In this document: positions 37,701-49,700 of the stretch, piece after piece | Numbering within the stretch: the stretch's first letter is position 1 | Layout: the number at the start of each line of letters is the position of its first letter | NCBI GenBank assembly: GCA_013350335.1 | Contig: CM023536.1 | Location: forward strand, 6,220,207 to 6,284,206 | Reading direction: 5' to 3' | DNA: 64,000 nt | From: Chimonanthus salicifolius | Lineage: Eukaryota; Streptophyta; Magnoliopsida; Laurales; Calycanthaceae | Notes under the pieces: model-generated | The model's database searches: none | What the model saw: the letters and a program-made list of their open reading frames with translations, nothing else | What the model was told of the DNA's origin: nothing | Made by a program: the position numbers and the translations under genes

Positions 37701-40700
37701 TGATGATCAATTGATCGAGACCATCTTTCCAAGTTAAAGATCCATATATTAGATCTCCATCATAACTTACGCGATCGGCGATAGGATGTAAGGATTGAAA
37801 GATATAAGATGCAATCCACTTTTGATGGCCTAATATTACAAATTCCAGTCCATTTCGAAGATCCCTCGTGTTAGATCTCCAATTCAATTGATGAATCAAC
37901 GATCAAATGGGTGGATTGAAGTATATAAGTTGTGATCCACTCATTATGGCCCAATGATCACAAGTTCAAGCCCATTTCAAAGATCCATATATTAGATCTC
38001 CATGGTGGCTTACAGATTGACAATCAAATGGGTGGATTCAAATATATAAGCTATGGCCCGCTAACTGTAACACCCCGGATTTTCCTTAACTTATAAATTT
38101 ATTGGATGGGCCCAATTGGATTACAATTTAGTTGAATTTGAATTAAAAAGTTGAGATGCACATTAGATGGCCAAGGAAATGGGTCAATTACCCAATTAAA
38201 ATTCAATGAGTCATGGGTGATCTTGATTTAAAGAAATAATTTGATGAATTAGATCATCATATATAAATTAAATAATAAGAGGGGATAATAGAATTAAAAT
38301 AATGAAATAAAATGGTATATGGAAGTTTGGAAATAATTGGGTAAATTTAGTTAAGTTAGTTGAAATTGGATAAGTTAGTGCATTTAATGCATTAAAGTCC
38401 ACCTCATCAAGTGAAGTGGCATGTGGGTGATGTGGCATTGCCATGTAGCATTCATGTCATCACATGGAAGTCAACTAAGCAAGGATGCCACGTCATCAAG
38501 TGAGGCGGAAAGTAGAAAAGAAGAAGATTGAAGAGCCAAAGAGGAGGAGCAACTCAATGAAGGAAGGTATGTCTAGACATAATAAAATGGGGATTAATCT
38601 ATGGAAACCATAGGTTCGGCCATGGTGTGGCCGAACTCATGGGTTCCATGTTGGTTGGAATGAATGGCCAAAAATGTTGTAAGCCCATGGAGTTGGAAAT
38701 CCATCTAAAGGATGGTTATGGGTTGAAACAAAACAACCATAAGATTAATCCAGATCATCATGGATTTGGCCATGATATGGTCAAATCCATGGGTCTACAT
38801 TTTTAGGGTTTTGATGAATCCTTATTAAGAACTTATAAGAGGGAGAAATGATCAAACATAAGGGAACATAGGTTCGGCCATAATGAATAGCCGAACCCAT
38901 GCTATGATGATACTATGATTATGATTGGATGGATTATGAAAAACCAACTATGATGGTTCGGCCATGTTGTATGGCCGAACCCTAACCTTCGCTAGTGGAT
39001 AGGATAAATTTATTTAGTATTAAAGATGGAATCCATGTTTAAATATGATTAAGGATGGATTTCAAGGAGAAAGAATCAAAGAACAAGGTTCGGCCTCTTG
39101 CATGGCCGAACCCTATTTTTCTATGGGGACCATTTGAGGTCCAAAAGAGATACTAGATGAGGTTCAGCCATGTTGTATGGCCGAACCCCATCAAGTGACC
39201 TAAAACATGGTTGATGTATATTTTTTTAGGAAAAACCCATCCTCAAGGTGATGTAGGATGGAAGGGATATGAAAAGGAAGAACAATGGGTTCGGCCGTGT
39301 TGTATGACCGAACCCCATGGACGATTTTATGGATCTATGTATGTTTAAAGGTTAAATGACTAACTTGGGATTATTAGATTAAGAAATGAATGATTGACTC
39401 ACCTTGATTAAAATAATATGAGGATTAAAAAAAAAAAAAAGGGTCAAAACCAAAGAATGAGGTTCGGCCATGTTGAATGGCCAAACTCCATTGATGGTTT
39501 TTTTGCGAACATGAACACAAATAAAAGAAAAATGGGACAATAGGGTTCAGCCATGTTGTATGGCCAAACCCCATTGAGGGTCTTAAATGATTTAAGGACT
39601 AAGAATGCGTAAATGCGTTGAGAAATGAATATAAAACTTAGATGGAAATAGGGATGATGAAATTGAAATGGAAAATTAAACTAATATGTATGTTTGAATT
39701 TGATGAGGTAAAGAGGTTCGTAAAGGGATTGTGATTCGTCTCACGCGACCGTTAGCGTTATCCTTACAAGACAAGAAAGGATAATATATCGGACATTGAT
39801 AGGATTCGTACCTCATTGAGAACACTATGGAGTATAATATGATACTTGTTTTATTCAAAATATGATGAATGCATGGGCTAAATAAATTGTATATGATTAT
39901 GAGTTGATTTTCAATGATATGATGTATTTTAAATGAAATAGCATTCTTGCATACATTACCTCATGCATGACATAGGAGGGAACACATATGACCAACAAGC
40001 CAAGGTCTGAGTGGTCCAGACATAACTTGGGCTTAAGATTAACTTATATGAAGCTATATGAACCGTTGAGAGGCCGCGTCCGGTTGATAGAAAAGTACGG
40101 CGTAATTAGGCCAAAGAGCTCCTGGGTAGTCAGTCCCGAAACTCTACGCAGAGGGAGGAGACCACACTCCATCGGTAATCCCGGTTAATTTGTGGATGGG
40201 TATACAGTGCCCTGGTAGTTGCCGCCTAAACATTGTGGACATAATTGGCCAAGGAAACCAGTGACTGATTTACGATGTGATTGGATATGGACATTGGGTG
40301 GAATTTCATTTGGCATTGACACCCATGACATGACACTTATGTTAGCATGATTATGATATGGACATCATGCATTGATTTATTATTTACAAGATGTTTTTAC
40401 AAATATGCCATTAATGATGTATAAAACTTTGATTTATGATATCCTAATATTACTCCTATGTGTACCCGAACTCTAATTAGAATACCCACTGGGCATGTTG
40501 ACTAATGCCCTACTTCTACCCTATAGATGATGGAACAAGAAATGCTAAGGAAAGGATGTAGGACCGGAAGGGAGCTAAGCGTAGTAGCTTGGAAGATTGA
40601 AGTTTTAAATTACTTAGTTTTTATTTCAATGATGTATTTGGAGGACTTGCATTTTGGGTTGTAATAATTTAGACTATTTTGGGACACCTTAGAACTTATT

Positions 40701-43700
40701 TGCTATGGTTTGATAATCTTTAAGTTTTATTGAAATTTTATGGTGATTGGCTTTCCTTGTCTAATGATGTTAAGAAAATGAATAGCATCTTTTTCATATA
40801 AATTATTCTGCAAGCAATAAGATAAGCGTGTGTAAATGTTTTAGTCGACTTAGTTCACGCACACGTAATAGTGGCCAGTCAAGGGTTGGGTTTTGAAAAC
40901 TCAGACTTGACTCGCGTCATAACGGCCCGTCCTCTCTTTCTTATGAAAAAAAAATATATACTCTGATTTATGCAAGTGAAAAAGGGTGGGGCGTTACACT
41001 AACGTAGCTCGATAATCACAATATCAAGTCCATTTCTAAGATCCATGAGTTAGACCTTCATCGCAACTTACGGATTGACAATTGAATGTATTGATCGAAA
41101 GAAAAAAGATGCAGTTCAGTTTTGATGGCTTGATGATAACGAGTTCAAGTCCATTTGGAAGATTTGTTTGTCAGATCTCCATCGCAACTTATGAATCGAC
41201 AATCAAATGGGTGGACTGAAAATTATAAGTTGACAACTACAATTGATGGCCCAATGATCAAGTTCAAGTCTAGTTCGAGGATCCATGTGTTAGATCTCCA
41301 ACACAATTTAACGATCACTTATCGGATGGATGGACCAAAATATTTAGTGTGGGGCCCACCTATGATGATCATGTGCTAGTAACGACACACCATCTCAAAG
41401 ATTCTTGTCCTAGCTTTTCAAAGAAGCTTCATGATCATCTATCAAATATGTGGATCAACAGATATAAAAAAACAAGGGCCACAGGCATATGTCATTTATA
41501 GGGGTGTCGGGCCCACTTAACACAACCAGATGATTGTGATTTTGGTGCCATGCTAAAGATCCTTCAATAAGCTTCCTAGTGAAATTTCTGTTTCAAAATC
41601 TGAAATCAATGGAGACAATTATATGCAAAATGTTGTGGACCTTTTAATTGCACAATATCGATTTTATAACCTTGTGGGCCCATCTATTAATTTCAAAGGC
41701 CATAGTGAAAAGAGAGGGAGACGTGAGGATTTTCTTTGCTTTTACTTGTTGCAGAAAGCCACAAGTAAAAACAAAGAAAAGATAAAGACAAATGTCTGGG
41801 TAAACTTTGGAAGTAAAAAAGGTAAAGGAGAGGGATGACATGGAGGCACGTGTGCATGCTCCCATGCCCAATCTTTTCCAACATCTCTCTATTCCTCTCT
41901 TCATCCATCCACATTGGATTCTCTCCAAGCTGTGCTCTCTCTCCCTTTCATCCTTTGATTTCTGTAACTACCTTATGGTGAGATGAAAATGGGACCTTTC
42001 TTTGGACTCCTTGGAGAGAGGATAGAGGAGGGAAGCCTTTATTAGGATAGTTTTAGTGTTCTCCAAGTAGAAAGATCTTGGGAGAAGTACTTTGTTCCCT
42101 AAGAGTCTAAAAGGTCAAGGTCCTTAGCTTCTTCACCCACCATCATCTCCAAATGAAGTTTGGAATTCATCTCCATGAACACTTGGCCCATTTTCAAGTG
42201 TGGTTTGGAGCTCATCTCCAAGGGCACTTCCATTTCAAGTGTGGTTTGGAGTTCATCTCCATGGACACTTCACCCATTTTCTAGTGTGGTTTGTGGTTCA
42301 TCTCCTTAGACACTTAGCCATCTTCAAGAGTGATTTGCTGTTCATTTCCATGAACACTTAACCCATTAATTTAAGTGTGACTTTACTACATCCTAATGGC
42401 ACTTATATGAACATACACAAATATGACTTATATCCCCCCCATGAACACTTGATACATTAAACTTAGTGGTTTGGGTATTATCCTAATGGCATTTATTTGA
42501 ACATAAAAAGTGTGATTTGGAGATTCAAACTCCATGGAAATTTTGTGCGACCTAATCAACCTCTACAAGAATACCATGTCTTTAACATCCCCATGGGATG
42601 GTTTATCCAAATTTATGAACTAAGGAATTTCCACAAGTGGAACAAGTCCTGAGAAGGACAAATCTTCAAGCATCCAACAAGTGGATTATCATTGAACCCC
42701 ACTGAAGGCCAACCAAATATAAGTGAAATTTCTATGAGATATAACAAGTCTATGGAGCCCACTTAAAGATATGAATGTGATAAGGATGCCACCATGCACA
42801 TGAGATGTTAAATTTATAACTTTATGTACTTTCAAACTCCAATTCAAGTAATTGTAATTTGTGCTCAAAGTTTGACTTGTAAAGGTATAATAGGCCGGTC
42901 TCCCCAATAAGGAGTTGTAGACTAGGTGCTTAGAACCTTTGTTATAATACCCCGCCCCAAAAAGTCTCACATTGCTACTTGCATTGAAAATTCCTTGGTA
43001 TATAAGTGGTAGCCTTCCTCCTTCTAGCATGAGGCCTTTTGGGAACAACAGTGGATTGGGTCGCCAATTGAAAGTGATGCGGGCCGTGAGTGAGGTCCAG
43101 AGCGAACAATATCATGCTAGAGGGACGGGTCGTTACAAATGGTATCAGAGCATGGTTCAACTCTCTGCCTGAGGGTGTGGACTTGGTTGTTGTGTGTACA
43201 GAGTCAGGGACGGACTCTGGCTTCAAGGGGGGTAGATTGTAATACACTGCCCCAAAAAGTCCCTACATTGCTAGTTGCATTGGAAATTCCTTGATATATA
43301 AGTGGTAGCCTTCCTCCTAGCATGAGGACTTTTTGGGAGCAACAGTGGGTTGGTTCGCCAATTGAAAGTCGTGCGGGCCGTGTCTGAAGTCCAGAGCAGA
43401 CAATATCATACTAGCGGGACGGGTCGCTACATTTGTACCCATTTTTCATGCTCAAATTCAATATGCATCAATTTGTGGAACATTTTAAATTTTCAACTTC
43501 CAAAATTTTACATTTTTGAAAATTTGTGTCTACATGGATCTTTAACGAAATTTGAATGGACAAAAGGTTAGGATTAAGTCCTGAGTGAGGAGGTGAAGAA
43601 TGAAAATCCCTTTTAAGTTTAGGGTTAAACCCTCTACCTATGATAGGGGCAAACCCAACAATACTCCACACTTTGGTCCCAAAATTCAATATGCAAGATA

Positions 43701-46700
43701 AAATTAATCAAGAAGTAATGGCATGCTGAATAGATTAAGACACCATAATTGCATTTTGTAATTAAAGATGAGAACATTTATAGATTTGTACATGCAAGGT
43801 TTTTGAACTTACTTCATCAATCATTTCAGCTACTTTTCTCTCCAAAAATGCTTCATCAACACCCTTCAAAATGGCAAATATTTCTAGATGTTCCTTGACC
43901 TGGAAGAGTAGTTCTTAAATTAAAATACTATACAATCATCTCTAATGGAAGCAAGAATTAAGAATTAGGACAACTAACATCCTCATTTTAATATCACTAC
44001 ATAAGGGGAGATCTAAAAGCAACAAGAGCAATATAAGGTCTAGAAAATTTTAAATTAACACAGAGAGAGAGAAGACAATGCAAGATCATAAAAGCTAATT
44101 TGGTTCATTCTCAGTGTCAATTTGGCTTGTTAACTTTAAGATACATCTGCAAATATCATTCTCTAATTAATAAATCTCTCTTGATTAATGGATTAGTTTT
44201 GCATGAGTGTCTAACAGGTGAATGTTGTTGGCAAGTCATTGGATTGAAGTACTTCCCTTTTAAAAAGGTATAGCATTACTGTAATACCCCAGCCCCAAGA
44301 GGAGGCTGCTTGTGAAGGGGCAACATAGGAGGGGAGAAAAAGTCCAATACCGCCCATGAGGTGGAGAGGGTTGAGGTTTATATGAGGGAATAAAAATTCT
44401 ATTGAGGGATATCCCCCTAGACTTTTCTTTTGATTTAAATGACAAAAATACCATCAATTAATTTTTTAGTGCAAGATATAGTTAACAATCCAAAAAGGAA
44501 TTTTTACCATTTAAATTAAAAAAAAAAAAAATTCATAAGGGTGTCCCCATCAATCTCATTTATTAATCACTAAAACTTTTAAGGAATAAGAGCCCTCTCT
44601 CTTGGGGAGTGCTTCCTAATCACGTTGGAAACATGCTACTCTTCTTTTTTGTGGGCTTTAGGTACTCCAATAAGGCAGAACTAATTAGCCATTAGAAGAG
44701 AAATCTCTGTTTAGGAGGAAGGAGTGGAGGTTAAACTTGATTGAAAGATATTTTTCTAATGCCATTGCTTGGGCTTCATGCAACAAAAGGCCTCCAAGGA
44801 GTCTCACATGGACCATCAGATATATTTTCGCTTAAGTAGGAATCAGGATATGTCCTTTAGGCATGTGAGGAGATTAGCCAATGTAGTAGCAGATTTCCTT
44901 GACACAAGGGTGGATCATCAGGAAGGTTCTCTTCCTTTCTTTTTAGCTATCTGTAACGGATGATATTGTTTAATGCTCTTTGTAATCGAGTTTCAGACCG
45001 TGATTACATTTTGGAGGTGGTTTAGTTGTTCATTGCTGTGATTATCACGATATTTTGTTTTTCTGAAGGATTAGTATATGTCTTTCTTTTTTTTTTTTTG
45101 AGCGGTAACAAAAGTGAATTTTATTAAAACAAGAAATTATTTACAAAAGCATACAAAAAGGGATATTCCTAGAAAAAACAAAAGGAAAAAAAAACAATAT
45201 CAACAAGGAGAAGGAACATCCATAAAACAATATCACAGAAAATTCTTCCTTAAAAATGAAAAACGCCAGAAGCATAACTATCAACTCCATGCTTCGCTAA
45301 GTAATCTGTCACCCCATTGGCTGAACGACTGATTTGGACGAAGGAAACATCTTATAATACCCTACCCTAAAAAGTCCCACATTACTAGTGACATTGAAAT
45401 TCCCTGGTATATAAGTAGTAGCCTTCCTCCTTCTAGCACAAGGCCTTTTGGGGGCAACAGTGGGTTGGCTCGCCAAAGCAAAGTCGTGCGAGTCCTTGTG
45501 TAGGCCCAAAGCGGACAATATTGTGCTAGCGGGACGGGTCGTTACAAATGGTATCAGAGCATGGTTCAACTCTCTGCCTGAGGGTGAGGGTTTAGTTGTT
45601 GTGTGTGTAGAGCCGAGGGCGACTCTGGCTATAAGGGGGGGTATAATACCCTGCCCTAAAAAGTCCCAAATTGCTAGTGGCATTGGAAATTCGCTAGTAT
45701 ATAAGTAGTAGCCTTTCTCCTTCTAGCACAAGGCCTTTTGGGAGCAACAGTGGGTTGGCTCGTCAAAGCAAAGCCATGCAGGTCCGTGTGTAGGCCCAAA
45801 GAGGACAATATTGTGCTAGAGGGACAGGTCGTTACACATCTAAGCGAAGCCAAGGCCCCGACCTCCCGAACAATGGTAACCAATCTCTAGGGGGTTGCTT
45901 CAAACATTTTGCCCATCTGATAGCATTTACCAAATCCTCCTCAACTAGAAGTCTTCTCACCCGATAGTCTGCCTAGATGGTCAAGGCTCTCCTAATATTA
46001 AGTAGTGTTGCCTCATTAGAGTCCCTAATCCATACTGGTTCTGTGAGCACCACCAAAGTTCTACCATTGTGATCCCTAAGGGTGCCTCCTATCCTTGTCG
46101 GTCCTGGCTTTCCTTTGGATGCCCCATCTACATTAAAATTGTGGATGCCCCGTGATGGAGGTGACCAATTAACCCTAACCTGTAGATTTCCTAGGATGAC
46201 TTCTCATGCAACCATCCCATGCCGACAACAAGTCATTGATTCGACAGCCCTTTGAACTCTTTATCCGAATGAAGCTATACACAAAGTCTCCAATTGGCTT
46301 TATGGAAAAGCTCGCTCTCTATGGTGGACCTCCCTTCGAAGACTCTTGAATCTCTCCTTCCAAATCATCCAGAGAACGACTATTGGGATTGTGAACCAGG
46401 CCGCCCTCCTTCTACTATTGACACCCAATATAGTCCACGACCCCAGCAAATAGTGACAAGAGTTTGCACTTACCCTTGAAACTTCCATGAGATCAAGAAG
46501 GTAGTCCACAACTTAAAAGCAATTGGGCATGTGACAAAGTGATGGTCAATTGTTTCCTTCACTGAACCGCATAGAGGACAACTAAGGTCCTCTTCAATTC
46601 CCAACAAGCCTCTTCTCCTAAGGTCCACTCTAGTAAGAATCCTCCCCTTTGTTACACACCACATGAAGGTCTTAACCCTTGGTGGGGCTTGACCCATCCA

Positions 46701-49700
46701 TGCAAATCTAGGAAACTAGAGCAAACCAATTTGATGCTAGGTGGCCAAATCAACCACTGACTTTATCGAATATACTCCCGAAGACCCCCCCGTCTATAAT
46801 AAGTCATATGTTTCCCCTACAACTACTGGGAACTCATCTAGTTGCCGACATAAATCTTCGAAATTGTCCAGCTCAAAAGATTTAAGTTCTCTCCTAAAAT
46901 TGATGTGCCATGAGATGTTGTTGCCTTCTCCTTGATGACACTCCTAAACTTGGGCTTGTTGGTTTCTGGATGCTCTAAAGAGTCTTGGAAATCTCTCCTT
47001 CAAAGGTTTATCCCTTGACCACAGTCCTTCCAGAAAAAAGTTCTATCTCCTTTGCCCACCATCAATCTAAGCTTGTCCTTAAACATGTTCCCTACTCCCT
47101 GTAATGTTGTGGGATCCAATACAGGACAGTTGATCATGCGGGCCCACCTCCACACAAGTGTTGACCATAATCATCCCATTTTAGAAAGTCAATTGACTAG
47201 TTGTATGATTTATTGTATATAAGCATTCATTTATTTTTTTCCTTTTAAGCCATTGTAATTGGCTCTCTTTTTCCTATTTATACATGTAACATCTGCTAGT
47301 AGACACTAACTAAAAGCACCTCCGAATCGCCCTATAACCATAGTGAACATGAAGGGGAGTGAGGATCCCCCCTGTCATAAACCCTTGGTAGTGACTATCA
47401 GCTCAATCCAAGAGCCACACACCAAGACAAGAGTATAACGAACCCTAAATGCAAGCCTTCACCCATCTCCTCCAATTAAAACCAAAGCCATATGTCCAAG
47501 TAATTAGTCCACAAAGCCCCAATCAACATGATCATAGGCTTTCTCCAGATCTAGCTTCGACAAACCCCAACCTCCTTATCATTATTACATATTGGTTTTG
47601 ATAGGATAGAACTGAAGTTGTCCATCCCAACCCATTTTGAAATAGTCCATTGAAGAAGATCCAAAACCAAGGGTTGGAGCTTAGGCCTACACCACTTGGA
47701 GCTTAGACCATCTTATCCTTATTACAAATAGGTTTTGATGGGACAAAACTTAAGTCGTCGAACCCAACCCATTTTGACATGGGCCATTGAAGAAGATCGA
47801 AAACCAAGGGTTGGAGCCAAGGCCTAAACCACTTGCTTAATGGATTGAATCTAATAACCCACTAGGTCAACCAAGACCAAAATCATATCATATGTCAAGA
47901 GAATCATATAAATAACCAGAAATACCAAAAAGCTTTTTGAAGTTTATGTCTTCCAGGAGCATATTGCCTCTTTAAACCCACCATCCATCTTCAAAACATT
48001 TCCATCACCAAGTCCCAAGAATTGGAACTCAAATTCACATTCAAAACAGAGGATATAACATGAAGCTTTTTGGGGATTTTTTGTAGTATTCAGCTTATGT
48101 GATTTTTTGGTTTTTTGGTTTCTTTCTTTGATGTGTTAGTCCTCTTATATGGTTCCCTTTTGTATCCTCCTTGTACTCATCCTTTCTTGTTAATAATAAT
48201 TTCTTGTTACCATTCAAAAAGAGACAAAAGAGAGTATGAGAGACAGAAAGGGGTGAGGTGCAGAAGAGGGTATTGAACAGTAAATTCAACTGCTCAATAA
48301 ATGGTGCAATTTATAAGTACAACATGCAAAACACCATTTTAAAGTTAGTCTCCACATAAGTTCTCAAAGAAAAACAAAAATGAGTCTTAATCTAATTTAT
48401 AATCTAGCTCAATCGACCGATTCAAGCAAAGGAATGCTCAAAGATGGAATCATTGATTGGAGACCAGCAAATGTCTAAAGGGTCAAGAAGTGCTGCATGT
48501 GCTGAAAGTAAAGTTCATTAGGTAGAGAAGAAATCCAGTACTACCAGCTTACAAGCACAAGTGACACAATGTGACAAAATCCCCTACATTAACCTCAGGC
48601 AAGTTGTCAATAAATAAACTTGCAAATGGTAATTCAAATATCAGAAATAGCATAATGGTATAAAATTTTGATATGAATTTTATGCAAAATTCTAAAAATA
48701 GCAATTTTTAAAGTGTTCCAAAGAAACTTACTGTTAACTCCGGAAACAGTATATCATTCTGTGGGCATACACCAAGTCCCTTTCGTATCTCATCCTGAAC
48801 GAATAAAATTGTGACTAGTTACAATTCTGTAGGTAAAAGATGATCATCTGTAAGCATATGGTGGAAAAGAACTGTCCCGTGAAAATGTTAGTAATACGTG
48901 ATACAAAATCGAGTTTTAGAGAACTGCAAGTCAACTACATGATAAAAAACTATATGAGGTCTCGGAACATGACTCGGACGTTCTGAGGCCAAGTTCTGAG
49001 AAGACCAATCAACCCTCGAAAGGACTAAACACTTAGGAAAAATCAGAAAAACCTGTTAAGTCCAAAAGAGGACCCGAGGTCTCGAAACGTGGCTCGGAAG
49101 TACAGAGACCAAGTTCCGAGCAATCTAGTGTAAATTGAAATCTGTATGTTTCGGAAGTGCCGAGAGAAAGCCTAGAAGTTCCGAAGTCTCAGAACTTGGT
49201 TCGGAGGTTCCGAGACCAAGTTCCGAGAAGACTAATATGACTGTATACTTCGGACGGTCCGAAGGGGACACAGATGTTCTGAAGCTTCGAAAGTTCCGAA
49301 CTGGCAGTGACCTTTGATGTTAACTCCTTACTCTTGTTTTGATCATTAATGTGGGATTAATAAGACACCAGTAACATTATCCAAATTTGACCCACTCAAT
49401 GGTAATTAATAAAAGTACTAAGTATTAGATTTGGAAACCAAGGACATTAACTAATGATGTGATTATTGTATCTTAATCCATGGAAATAACCGAAAGACCC
49501 GAAGGTGACTTAGATGTGTACAAGGCGTTTCTTGATTCATCCTCCCCGTCGATTTATCTCCAATCAAGTAGGTTTTCCTACCTGCTTGAAGTATCAAAGT
49601 GATACTATAAATGTATATTTGATTCAACGTTTTATAAATTGATTCTAATTATATTTTTATGATGATTTGATAAAGTGTAGTTTGAAGCATGGAAAATATG

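Larger units (their letters stand above)
37480..41500 (+). repeat. ~120-bp degenerate tandem array, interrupted by a solo LTR
   Basis: The AGATCTCCAT-type anchor recurs at 37751, 37873, 37994, 41052, 41173 and 41292. Removing the LTR and one target duplication (38066-41003) makes the spacing 119-122 bp throughout. Weaker units extend to about 37510 and 41412, so at least eight. Each holds CAAGTCCATTT..GATCCAT, AGATCTCCAT and CAATCAAATGGGTGGA blocks. Confidence 0.82.

Noticed and set aside
47110..47310. Possible copia LTR inside the LINE at 45090-47570 (TGTTGACCAT... AGACA)
   Set aside because: The LINE seems interrupted here, but flanking bases (ACAAG and CTAAC) do not match, so I did not call an element.
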